Source: Desertibaculum subflavum (GTDB lineage Bacteria > Pseudomonadota > Alphaproteobacteria > Ferrovibrionales > Ferrovibrionaceae). From it: a stretch of 64,000 bases of DNA. The stretch lies in assembly GCA_003576705.1 (NCBI GenBank), contig QOZS01000016.1, positions 1 through 64,000 on the forward strand, given 5' to 3'. A model generated the notes under the pieces. That model made no database searches and had not been told where the DNA came from. It saw nothing but the letters and a program-made list of their open reading frames with translations. Of the stretch, positions 29,045 through 37,044 are shown one piece after another; position 1 is the stretch's first letter; every line of letters starts with the position of its first letter. The position numbers and the translations under genes are program-made.

Positions 29045-29046
29045 CG

Positions 29047-29646
29047 TCAGGGCCGGCCGCTCGCCGGCGGCCCGCCGGCGAGGCTTCTGATCTCGCCCTC
29101 GATCTCGTCCTGCACGCCGGCCGCGCCGGCGGTCCGCTGCACCGCGAGAAAGTCGCGTTGTGCCAGCGCCACGACCGCGCGCGCCAGGGTCAACAGGATA
29201 ACGATCAGAAACACGACCAGGCCGAACAGCCACAGGCCCTGGGGCACGATCAGCGGCGTCCGCATCGGCGTCACCGAGCGCGCGCCGAGCTCGATCGTGG
29301 TCTGCACCAGGACGCCGGCGCGCCAGACCAGGAAGCCGACGAAGGTCGCGAGCGAGGCGAGGCTCACGACATCGAGCGCGCTGCGCAGCCAGAGCGGCAG
29401 AAGCTGGTACACCGCATCGATGCGGACATTGCCGCGTTGCAGCAGCACGAAGGAAAAAGCCCAGGCCGTGCCGACGGCAAAGGCATAGGAGGCAAGCTCG
29501 TCGGAGCCGCCCATGTTGAGCAGGCCGGTCTTGCGGCCGAGCACGTCGATGGTGACCAGGATCGCGGCGGCGAGCAGCATGGCACCGCCGATCCAGACGG
29601 TGACGCGGGCCATCCGCTCGGCGATGCGGTCGAGATGATCGAGCAT
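29047..29646 (-). CDS. dctQ: TRAP transporter small permease (DctQ)
   Basis: 199 residues, four membrane helices. Typical motifs are IDVLGRKTGLLNMGGSDELASYAFAVGTAWAFSF and RGNVRIDAVYQLLPLWLRSALD. It couples the binding protein to the DctM subunit. ATG 29646 (MLDHLDRIAERM) is preferred; the frame continues upstream to 29721 but that stretch is the translated copy of an intergenic repeat. Confidence 0.9.
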   Translation of the reverse strand: MLDHLDRIAERMARVTVWIGGAMLLAAAILVTIDVLGRKTGLLNMGGSDELASYAFAVGTAWAFSFVLLQRGNVRIDAVYQLLPLWLRSALDVVSLASLATFVGFLVWRAGVLVQTTIELGARSVTPMRTPLIVPQGLWLFGLVVFLIVILLTLARAVVALAQRDFLAVQRTAGAAGVQDEIEGEIRSLAGGPPASGRP

Positions 29647-29690
29647 CAGCAGCGACTGAGAACTCGAAAGATCTCGCCGCGTGCCGAGTT

Positions 29691-29779
29691 CGTCATGCCC
29701 GGGCTTGACCCGGGCATCCACGGCTTTCCTTCGCGTTGCCCACCGGCGTGGATGGCCGGGTCAAGCCCGGCCATGACGG
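29691..29779. repeat. Inverted pair of GTCATGGCCGGGCTTGACC-type repeats
   Basis: Copy 29691-29723 (CGTCATGCCCGGGCTTGACC to CATCCACGG) and an inverted copy 29747-29779 (CGTGGATGGCCGGGTCAAGC to CATGACGG) are separated by about 23 nt and can form one long stem. They occupy the gap between the dctP and dctQ genes. The copies are not identical: one has CCCGGG where the other has GGCCGGG. The same element is found at 32345-32434. Confidence 0.88.
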
Positions 29780-29840
29780 CTTTCGACCGCTGCTGCATGC
29801 CGCCCCGCTCTCAATTCGACGCTGGCGAGAAGGCGGCGCC

Positions 29841-30887
29841 TCAGCTCCCGCTCGCCGTGAGGCCGACCACCTTGCCGACGGTGTCGTTCCACTGCTTGGC
29901 GCAGGCCTCGCCGCAACGCTTGGCCCAGCGCTTCAGCACCACCTCGGTCAGGATCTTCTCGCGCGCCTTGAAGTCGGCTTCGGAGGGCTTCACCAGCGTG
30001 ATGTTGCCGTTCGGGCCTTGGCTGCACTTGCCGTTGGTGGAACAGGCAAGGCCTTCGTCGTTCTCCGCTTCGATGGTCTTCCAGGCGAGATCCTCCCAGG
30101 CGGTCATCTCCTTGGTGATCAGGTCCTGGGTTTCCTTGTTCAGGCCGGCCCAGGTGCGCTGGTTCACCGCGGTGAAGGCGACGGTGTAGCCGACCGGCAG
30201 GTAGAAGGCGTGCTTCGCCACTTCGTACCACTTGGCCTTGTAGGCCGGCATGGTGCCGGTGATGCCGCAATCGACCACGCCCTTCTCCAGCGCCGGTACC
30301 ACCTCGGCGAAGGCAATGGTGACCGAGGTGCCGCCGAGGCCCTCGACGAAATCGCCTTGGCTCGCGCCCTGCACGCGGATCTTCCTGCCTTTCAGGTCGG
30401 CGACGCTCTTCACCTCATTGCGGCAGTAGAACGCCTGGGTGGGGTAGGGGTACATGTTGAGCAGTCGTGCGCCGTACTGCTTGCCGATCGCTTCCTGCAG
30501 GATGTTGCGATAGACCTCGGTGATCTTGCGCGCGGTCGCGAAATCGCGGGCGACGCCGGAAAGGTCGACGCCTTCCAGCACAGCGTCTTCCGCCACATAG
30601 ATCGGCAGCGCATGGGCGAAGTCGAAGATGCCCTGCTTGAGCAAGCGCATGATCTCGAAGCCCTTGAGGCCGAGTTCGGTCGAGGGCTGCGCCTGGGCGG
30701 TGAGCTTGCCGCCGGAGGCCTTGGGCAGCGTCTCCTCCCAGAGCGGCTTTTCCAGCTTCTGCCAGTTGGTCAGGTTGCCGAAGGTGCCGACCACCTTGAA
30801 CTGCTTGGTCTGGACATCCGCAGCGGCGGTTCCGGCGATCATGACCAGGCCGGCCGCAATGGCGATATAGCGCAGGTATCCCTGCAT
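29841..30887 (-). CDS. dctP: TRAP transporter solute-binding protein (DctP)
   Basis: 348 residues with a signal peptide (MQGYLRYIAIAAGLVMIAG then TAAAD). The DctP fold is marked by the GRKIRVQG motif holding the conserved substrate Arg, and by FAEVVPALEKGVVDCGITG. Cysteines at CRNEV, VVDCG, ACSTNGKC and CGEACAK suggest disulfides in the periplasm. The ligand is probably a carboxylate, but cannot be named. Upstream is a 70-nt gap and the VWA gene. Confidence 0.9.
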   Translation of the reverse strand: MQGYLRYIAIAAGLVMIAGTAAADVQTKQFKVVGTFGNLTNWQKLEKPLWEETLPKASGGKLTAQAQPSTELGLKGFEIMRLLKQGIFDFAHALPIYVAEDAVLEGVDLSGVARDFATARKITEVYRNILQEAIGKQYGARLLNMYPYPTQAFYCRNEVKSVADLKGRKIRVQGASQGDFVEGLGGTSVTIAFAEVVPALEKGVVDCGITGTMPAYKAKWYEVAKHAFYLPVGYTVAFTAVNQRTWAGLNKETQDLITKEMTAWEDLAWKTIEAENDEGLACSTNGKCSQGPNGNITLVKPSEADFKAREKILTEVVLKRWAKRCGEACAKQWNDTVGKVVGLTASGS

Positions 30888-30957
30888 GGCGCTTGCCTCC
30901 CCTTGATTCTTGCGCGGGGCGCACTCTAACCGCGAAGGCGCGGGCGAGGGAAGGGGT

Positions 30958-32325
30958 TCAGCCGCTGCGCTCGGCCTCCAGCAGGTCGGAGACGACCTCC
31001 TCCAGGTGCTGCAGGCTGTTGCAGACCATGGCGAGGTGGCAATAGGGCTTGTAGCGCAGCATGTCGCTGTCGCCGCTGCCCCAGACCGGCCGCCCCTCCG
31101 GGTTCAGCCAGATCAGCCGCTTCGAGCGCTCCGACAGCTCGCGCACGATGTCGGCGCGCGGCTCCGTCCGGTTGCCGCGGGCATCCCCCAGGATGATCAC
31201 CGTGGTCTTGCGGTCGAGGATGCCGAGCCAGTTCTTGCGGAAGGTGGCGAGCGAGTTGCCGTAATTGGTGGAGCCGAAGCCGATGGTGCGCAGGATGTGC
31301 TTGGTCGCTTCCTCCGGCTCCTGCTTGTCCAAGGTCTCGGTCACTTCCATCAGGTCGCTGGAGAAGGCGAAGGCGCGCACGCCCGACAGCACTTCGCGCA
31401 GGCTCCACAGGAACAGCAGCAGGAACTCGGCCGAGGCGGCGACCGAGCCGGACACGTCGCAGATCGCCACGATCTTTGGCCGGTCGATCTTCTTGAAACG
31501 GAAGAAGGTGCGGAACAGCACGCCGTCGTTCGGCATGTTCTTGCGGATGGTGCGCCGCGTGTCGAGCTGGCCCTTGCGCTTCTTGCGCATCACCCGGGCG
31601 TGCCGGGTCGCCAGCCGCCGTGCGATCTGGCGCACCAGGATGCGCATGCGCGCCTTGTCGCGCGGGCCCATGGTGCCAAGGCGCATCTGGCGCAGGAACT
31701 CGTCGCGCAGCCGGCTGGTCTCGCCGCGGGCATAGACTTCGAGCTGGCGTTGCACGAAATCGCGCACCTGCTCGCGCAAGCCCTCGCGCGCGGCGTCCAG
31801 CTGGTCGGCCTGCTGGCTCGCCTGCGGCGTTCCCATGCGGCGCATGCCGCCGATCTCCGCCTCCAGCTCGTCCAGGCCCATCTGCTCCATGATGCGCCGC
31901 GCGTAGAGGTTCACCTGGGTGAAGATGCGGATCTGGCTGATGCCGACGTCGTTGGCGGCGCGCTCCATCGCCTGGGCCAGCGCGGCACCGTCGCCGCCGA
32001 GCAGCATCTGGCCGAGCGCGGTGCCGCTCTCGCCGGCCTCGCTCGGGCCGTCGCTCTCCTCGCCTTCGCCCTCCTCGCTGTTGCCCAGGGCCTGGCCCTT
32101 GAACTCGTCGCGGCGGAAGAAGTCGTCGAAGCAGACGTCGTAGAGCGCCTTCTCCTCCGCCGACTTGGCGACGGTCAGCCCCAGCGCATCCTTGAGCAGC
32201 TGGCGGTCCTCATAGCCCACCATCTCCGCCGCCAGCATGGCGTCCAGCCCCTCGGCGACCGAAATGCGCACGCCCGCCGTGCGCAAGGTGCCGAGGAAAC
32301 GGACCATGGGCTCGTGCGCGGTCAT
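30958..32325 (-). CDS. VWA domain protein, CoxE-like
   Basis: 455 residues. A long helical N-terminal part with an acidic stretch (NSEEGEGEESDGPSEAGESG) is followed by basic helices, then a von Willebrand A domain with the MIDAS motif IVAICDVSGSVAAS and RAFAFSSDLMEVT. CoxE-like proteins work with MoxR ATPases in metal-cofactor or complex assembly. Start ATG 32325 (MTAHEPMVRFL) leaves the repeat out of the gene. It lies 123 nt after the moxR gene across a repeat pair. Confidence 0.88.
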   Translation of the reverse strand: MTAHEPMVRFLGTLRTAGVRISVAEGLDAMLAAEMVGYEDRQLLKDALGLTVAKSAEEKALYDVCFDDFFRRDEFKGQALGNSEEGEGEESDGPSEAGESGTALGQMLLGGDGAALAQAMERAANDVGISQIRIFTQVNLYARRIMEQMGLDELEAEIGGMRRMGTPQASQQADQLDAAREGLREQVRDFVQRQLEVYARGETSRLRDEFLRQMRLGTMGPRDKARMRILVRQIARRLATRHARVMRKKRKGQLDTRRTIRKNMPNDGVLFRTFFRFKKIDRPKIVAICDVSGSVAASAEFLLLFLWSLREVLSGVRAFAFSSDLMEVTETLDKQEPEEATKHILRTIGFGSTNYGNSLATFRKNWLGILDRKTTVIILGDARGNRTEPRADIVRELSERSKRLIWLNPEGRPVWGSGDSDMLRYKPYCHLAMVCNSLQHLEEVVSDLLEAERSG

Positions 32326-32344
32326 GGCGTGGAGCCAACCGAAA

Positions 32345-32434
32345 CCGTCATGGCCGGGCTTGACCCGGCCATCCACGCCTTGGCCTCAGAGCGCCGGAGA
32401 GCCGTGGATGCCCGGGTCAAGCCCGGGCATGACG
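32345..32434. repeat. Second inverted pair of GTCATGGCCGGGCTTGACC-type repeats
   Basis: Copy 32345-32377 (CCGTCATGGCCGGGCTTGAC to CATCCACG) and inverted copy 32402-32434 (CCGTGGATGCCCGGGTCAAG to CATGACG), 24 nt apart. Same family and geometry as at 29691-29779. It separates the moxR and VWA genes without breaking either, and leaves the same-strand order intact. Confidence 0.88.
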
Positions 32435-32448
32435 CTCCGGGGCAGTTG

Positions 32449-33405
32449 TTAGATCCCGGCTTCCGCATCGCGCAGCGCCTGGTGCACGAAGGCCGGGACC
32501 TGGATGCCGGCGGCTTCCACGTCCTCCTCGAACTTCAGCAGCACGTTGAGCGTGTCTCGCACCATGTCGGGCTCCAGCGATTCCGCGTGCAGCAGCACCA
32601 GCACCCGCGCCCAGTCGATCGTCTCGCTGACCGAGGGCAGCTTCTTCAGGTCCATGCCGCGCAGCTGCTGCACGTAGCTGACCAGCTGGCGGCGCAGCCG
32701 CTCGCCGACACCGGGCACCCGCACCTCGATGATGCGGCGCTCCAGCTTCGGGTCGGGGAAGCCGATATGCAGGTGCAGGCAGCGGCGCTTCAGCGCATCG
32801 CCCATGTCGCGGGTCGAGTTCGAGGTGAGGAAGACCAGCGGCGGCACCACGGCGGAGACGGTGCCGAGCTCCGGAATGGTCACCTGGAAATCCGACAGGA
32901 TCTCGAGCAGGAAGGCCTCGAATTCCTGGTCGGCCTTGTCGACCTCGTCGATCAGCAGCACGGCGCCGCCGGGATGGCGCAGCGCCTTGAGCAGCGGGCG
33001 TTCGTCGAGGAAGCGCTCGGAGAAGAAGATGTCGTCGACGGCGTCGAGCTTGACCAACGCGTCCTTCAGGCTGGCGGTGCCGCGCATCTCCTCGCCGAGC
33101 TTGTCCTTGAGGATCTGCGTGTACAGCAGCTGCTTGCCGTATTTCCACTCGTAGAGGGCCTTGCTCTCGTCCAGGCCCTCGTAGCACTGCATGCGTATCA
33201 GCGGCAGCGACAGGTGGCTGGCGACGGCTTTGGCGAGCTCGGTCTTGCCGACGCCGGCCGGGCCTTCCACCAGGATCGGCTTCGAGAGCCGCTCGGCCAG
33301 GAACACGGCGGTGGAAATCTGCCGGTTCGGGATGTAGCCGACCGAGACCAGGCCCTCGGCCACGGCGTCCACCGAGGCCAGCTTGCGATCGAAAGGAGCG
33401 TTCAT
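32449..33405 (-). CDS. MoxR-family AAA+ ATPase (CoxD-like)
   Basis: 318 residues. Walker A LVEGPAGVGKTELAKAVA, Walker B VLLIDEVDKADQEFE, and sensor 1 FLTSNSTRDMGDALKRRCL. The extended helical insertions typical of MoxR are present. With a VWA partner such ATPases act as chaperone-like remodelling machines for redox enzymes. ATG overlaps the TGA of the upstream acyl-CoA dehydrogenase by 4 nt, so the three genes form one operon. Confidence 0.9.
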   Translation of the reverse strand: MNAPFDRKLASVDAVAEGLVSVGYIPNRQISTAVFLAERLSKPILVEGPAGVGKTELAKAVASHLSLPLIRMQCYEGLDESKALYEWKYGKQLLYTQILKDKLGEEMRGTASLKDALVKLDAVDDIFFSERFLDERPLLKALRHPGGAVLLIDEVDKADQEFEAFLLEILSDFQVTIPELGTVSAVVPPLVFLTSNSTRDMGDALKRRCLHLHIGFPDPKLERRIIEVRVPGVGERLRRQLVSYVQQLRGMDLKKLPSVSETIDWARVLVLLHAESLEPDMVRDTLNVLLKFEEDVEAAGIQVPAFVHQALRDAEAGI

Positions 33406-34475
33406 TCTGCGGACTTTCCGGAAGGACTCTGGCCAGGGGTGAAATGGGACCGACCCAGCCGCGCCTTCCTTATCTGCCGGGCGACACGGGCGATATCCAG
33501 GGATTTTTCGACGTCGCGCAGGATGCGGTTAATGTGCTCGTCGCCGTGCGGGCCGAGCTCGCGCAAGGCCGCCGCCTGACGCCGGGCCAGGTCGCGGATC
33601 GCGACCAGCCGGATACCCGCTTCATCCGTCTCGGTATTCCAGGCTTCCAGCATGCCGATCAGCCGGTCGTCCAGCGCCTGCATGGCGGTTTCCAGGCCGG
33701 CGATCTCGCCCAGGACGAGTGCGATCTCATCCGTGATAGGTGCGGGGAGCCGGGCGACCAGCCGGCGGGATGCGTGCTTCAGCACCGCGATCAGGCCACC
33801 GATCCCGGCGGCATCCTCCAGGTTGCGGAACGGCAGCGCGATCTCGGCGAAGCCTTTGCCGGGGGTGCCGATCAGCGCGCTCTCCGGCACCACGCAGCCT
33901 TCCAGCCGGAAGCCGCAATGCTGCGCCGGGCGCAGGAAGTCGAATTGCGGATGGTCGACGCGGTTCAGGCCCGGCGTGCCGGTCGGCACCAGGAAGAAGG
34001 AGAACTGCTTGCGCCAGCCGCCCGCCTCGGTGATGGCGAGGACGGCGAGGTGGCTGGCAATCGGGCCGTTGGTGACATAGGCCTTCTCGCCGTCCAGCCG
34101 CCAGCCGCCGGAAACCCTGGTTGCCGTAGCGGCAAGGTGCTTCGGATGGGCGCCCGCCTTGGGCTCGGAGATGGCGAGCGAGATGATCGTCTCGCCGGTT
34201 GCGACGCCGGCCTTCACCGCGGCGGGCAGCCCGGCCCGCTTGTCGAGCACCAGCGGCACCATCGACTGGCCGGCCCAGGCAGAGGCGAAGCCGAGAGAGC
34301 CGGTCGCTTCGGCAATGATCGCGTCGCCGCGGGCAATGGTGCCGAGATCGGTCGCGCCGAGCAGGCGCGCCTCGCCCATCGCCCGGAACAAGTCGGACGG
34401 GAAGTCCTGGGGATGAAACAATCCCGGATGGCCCGCCGCGCGGTCGCGGGCGAACTGCCTGAGCTTTTCGAGCAA
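33402..34475 (-). CDS. Acyl-CoA dehydrogenase family protein
   Basis: About 357 residues, slightly short for the family. FAD-contact motifs are ISEPKAGAHPKHLAATATRVSGGWRLDGEKAYVTNGP, and the C-terminal helices follow (RNLEDAAGIGGLIAVLKHA). The catalytic Glu cannot be fixed by eye. Start proposed as TTG at 34475: GGAGGAG lies 6 nt upstream. ATG 34538 or GTG 34493 would lengthen it, and the former overlaps the divergent gene. Overlap of 4 nt with moxR at the 3' end. Confidence 0.82.
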   Translation of the reverse strand: MLEKLRQFARDRAAGHPGLFHPQDFPSDLFRAMGEARLLGATDLGTIARGDAIIAEATGSLGFASAWAGQSMVPLVLDKRAGLPAAVKAGVATGETIISLAISEPKAGAHPKHLAATATRVSGGWRLDGEKAYVTNGPIASHLAVLAITEAGGWRKQFSFFLVPTGTPGLNRVDHPQFDFLRPAQHCGFRLEGCVVPESALIGTPGKGFAEIALPFRNLEDAAGIGGLIAVLKHASRRLVARLPAPITDEIALVLGEIAGLETAMQALDDRLIGMLEAWNTETDEAGIRLVAIRDLARRQAAALRELGPHGDEHINRILRDVEKSLDIARVARQIRKARLGRSHFTPGQSPSGKSAE

Positions 34476-34560
34476 TGAGCGCTCCTCCGGCACGCATCCT
34501 GCAACATCGCGGAGCGGCCGGCCATGCCGTAAGATCATGGCCGCATTCCGCGAGGGGCCG

Positions 34561-36045
34561 ATGGGTGCTACCGGGGCCGAAGAAGCGGCCGGCGACGACA
34601 CGATCCGCTGCGATGCCTGCCCGGTGCTGTGCCGCATCCGGCCGGGCAGGACCGGCGCCTGTGATCGCTACGCCAATATCGACGGCATCCTGACCCGCTG
34701 CGATCCGCTGGTGATCGCCCATCGCGCCGCGGAGAGCGGCCAGCCGATGGTGCCCTTTGCCGGCGGCACCGATTGGGACGGCAGCCTGCTGCGCCCCCAA
34801 GCGACCTTCGTCACCGGCATCGGCTCCGGCACCACCTATCCCGATTACAAGCCGGCGCCGTTCATCGTTTCCAGCAAGCACGACGGCATCGACATGGTGA
34901 CCGTCGTGTCGGAGGGCATCTTCAGCTATTGCGGCCTCAAGCTGAAGATCGACACCGACCGCTATCTCGGCCCCGAGACGGCGGCTGTCAGAGCCAAGGG
35001 CGAGCAGGTCGGCCATGTCACCACCGCCGAATACGGCTCGCAGATGCTCTCGCTCGGCGGCGTGCGCCACCTGACCGGCGGCTCCAAGAAGGAAGGCACG
35101 GTCACCTGCGACACGTTGCTGGCGCTCTGCAACAAGGAAGCGGTGGAGCTTGCGATCGATGGCGGCGCCCGCGTCGTGGTGCAGGCGGGCCAGCCGCCGG
35201 TGGTCGACGACAAGCTGGAGGAGCGCATGCGGGTCGGCTGCGGCTCCGCCACCATCGGCATCTTCGCACCGCAATGGCTGGGCCATGCCGACGAGGTGAT
35301 CGTGGTCGACGACCACATCACCGGCGTGCTGACCGAGCACCAGGCCGGCCGCTTCCTCGACATGCGGCCCGGCGGCATCCGGGTGCGCGGGCGCAAGTCG
35401 ACGCCGGGGCGCTATTTCCAGGTGGCGGAGCCGGGTCTCGGCTGGGGCGGCACCGACATCACCGACCCGCTGGAGATCATCGCCAGGATCGATCCGAAGA
35501 CGGCCTGGCCCGGCATGCGGCTCCTCATGGTCTCGACCACCGGCGAGCATGCCGCCTGGTTCGTGCTCGACGACAAGCTCAAGCCGCAGCCGGCCGAGAT
35601 GCCGGCGCCGATCCGCAATGTGGTCGAGCGCATCGCCGAGAATTGCGAGCCGGCGCTCTGCACCGTGCTGTTCATGGCCGGCGCCGGCGGCTCGCTCCGC
35701 GCCGGGGTGACCGAGAACCCGGTGCGCCTGACCCGCTCGGTGAAGCAGAGCCTGACCCGCGTCACCTCCGGCGGCGCGCCGGTCTATATCTGGCCGGGCG
35801 GCGGCATCACCTACATGGTCGATGTGATGCGCATGCCGGACAAGTCGTTTGGCTATGTGCCGACACCGGCGCTGGTGGCGCCGATCGAGTTCACGCTACC
35901 TCTGGCCGACTATGCCGCGCTCGGCGGCTATGCCGACCGCGCCGTGCCGCTGGAGGAAGTACTGCGCGGCCGCAACCTTGCCCGCGAGGCCTGGCGCCCC
36001 GACAACCCCTGGCCGATCGAGCCGAAATCGAGGCAGAGCGGATGA
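34561..36045 (+). CDS. 6-hydroxynicotinate reductase-like iron-sulfur protein
   Basis: 494 residues. The N-terminus carries CDACPVLCRIRPGRTGACDRY, four cysteines in an arrangement suited to an iron-sulfur cluster, then the long family-specific part (FVTGIGSGTTYPDYKP, FSYCGLKLKIDTDRYLG). Anaerobic 6-hydroxynicotinate reductase adds electrons to the pyridine ring. Here the substrate may differ. ATG 34561 has GAGGGG a few bases upstream; ATG 34537 is possible but sits inside the opposite reading frame. Its stop overlaps the UPF0280 start by 4 nt. Confidence 0.85.
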   Translation: MGATGAEEAAGDDTIRCDACPVLCRIRPGRTGACDRYANIDGILTRCDPLVIAHRAAESGQPMVPFAGGTDWDGSLLRPQATFVTGIGSGTTYPDYKPAPFIVSSKHDGIDMVTVVSEGIFSYCGLKLKIDTDRYLGPETAAVRAKGEQVGHVTTAEYGSQMLSLGGVRHLTGGSKKEGTVTCDTLLALCNKEAVELAIDGGARVVVQAGQPPVVDDKLEERMRVGCGSATIGIFAPQWLGHADEVIVVDDHITGVLTEHQAGRFLDMRPGGIRVRGRKSTPGRYFQVAEPGLGWGGTDITDPLEIIARIDPKTAWPGMRLLMVSTTGEHAAWFVLDDKLKPQPAEMPAPIRNVVERIAENCEPALCTVLFMAGAGGSLRAGVTENPVRLTRSVKQSLTRVTSGGAPVYIWPGGGITYMVDVMRMPDKSFGYVPTPALVAPIEFTLPLADYAALGGYADRAVPLEEVLRGRNLAREAWRPDNPWPIEPKSRQSG

Positions 36046-36998
36046 CTCCCTCCCTCGGCGAAAGCCGGGAGAAGGTCGGGGTGGGGGCGGTTCCGCGAGG
36101 CGCGGCGCCCACCGGCAACCGCCCCCATCCAAACCTTCCCCCACCTGGCGGCGGGGGAAGGCTTTCTGTCCTGCTCCCCGATGGCCGGCTGCACCTGCAG
36201 CACGGCCCGATCGACATCATCGCCGAGGCATTTGGTGCGCCGCGCGAAGTCATTTCTGCCTACCAGCAAGCCGGCGAGCGCTTCCAAACCGTGCTGCAGG
36301 GCCTGGTGGACGAGCTCGCGATCCTGCGTATGCCGGTCGGCCGCACCGTGCGAAAGGTCGAGGGCCCGATCGCGCGGCGCATGGTCAAGGCCGTGTGGCC
36401 CTATCGCCGCGTCTACATCACGCCGATGGCGGCGGTGGCCGGAGCCGTGGCGGACGAGGTGCTGGCCGCCATGCTGGCCGGCCGCCAGCTCGCCCGCGCC
36501 TATGTCAACAATGGCGGCGACATCGCGCTGCACCTGGCGCCGGGCGAGAGCCTGAGCCTCGGCGTGGTGGCGAACCAGGACCGGCCGATGATCGACGCGC
36601 GGGCCGAGATCCGGGCCGAGGACCCTGTCCGCGGTATCGCCACCTCGGGCTGGCGCGGCCGCTCGCAGTCGCTCGGCATTGCCGACGCGGTGACCATCCT
36701 GGCCACCACCGCGGCAACCGCCGATGCCGCCGCCACCATGGTGGCCAACGCCGTCAACGTCGATCATCCGGCGATCATCCGCCGCCCGGCGCGAAGCTTG
36801 CGCGACGACAGCGATCTCGGCGATCTGCCGGTCACCGTCGATGTCGGCCATTTGCCCAAGGCGGCGATCCGCGCCGCGCTCGACCGTGGCGCGGCGCGGG
36901 CGCGCGGGCTGATCCGGCGCGGGCTGATCCATGGCGCATGGCTTGCATTGCAGGGCGAGAAATGCGCTGTGTTGACCCCGGCTTTGCGGCAGCGATAG
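36042..36998 (+). CDS. UPF0280 (ApbE-like) family protein with repeat-derived N-terminus
   Basis: 318 residues. The family core starts near LLPDGRLHLQHGPIDI (about residue 45) and includes RRMVKAVWPYRRVYITPMAAVAGAVADEVLAAM, YVNNGGDIALHL, GIATSGWRGRSQSLGIADAVT and AATMVANAVN, close to ApbE flavin-transferase topology, though catalytic roles are unproven. Residues 2-40 are encoded by a palindromic repeat rather than family sequence. The ATG overlaps the upstream stop (ATGA); no later ATG gives a better fit until near LLPD. Confidence 0.83.
   Translation: MTPSLGESREKVGVGAVPRGAAPTGNRPHPNLPPPGGGGRLSVLLPDGRLHLQHGPIDIIAEAFGAPREVISAYQQAGERFQTVLQGLVDELAILRMPVGRTVRKVEGPIARRMVKAVWPYRRVYITPMAAVAGAVADEVLAAMLAGRQLARAYVNNGGDIALHLAPGESLSLGVVANQDRPMIDARAEIRAEDPVRGIATSGWRGRSQSLGIADAVTILATTAATADAAATMVANAVNVDHPAIIRRPARSLRDDSDLGDLPVTVDVGHLPKAAIRAALDRGAARARGLIRRGLIHGAWLALQGEKCAVLTPALRQR
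36046..36161. repeat. REP-like element inside the 5' end of the UPF0280 gene
   Basis: Starts CTCCCTCCCTCGGCGAAAGC and ends with the hairpin CCTTCCCCC (36134-36142) to GGGGGAAGG (36153-36161). GC-rich, with GGGGTGGGGGCGG and its near-complement CCGCCCCCATCC. Members of the same family at 38242-38369 are intergenic. Here the element is read through in frame as part of UPF0280. Confidence 0.75.
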
Positions 36999-37044
36999 CG
37001 TGGCGTCTGGCGTGCGTTTCGGGCATCTCTGGGGAGACGGCAAT

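Noticed and set aside
29691..32434. A CRISPR array
   Set aside because: The repeats are two inverted pairs, not direct repeats with regular unique spacers.
30910..33579. An 889-residue open frame on the plus strand
   Set aside because: It is antisense to the MoxR, VWA and part of neighbouring genes; its sequence is His/Arg/Ala-rich with no family motifs, as expected from the complementary strand of GC-rich genes.
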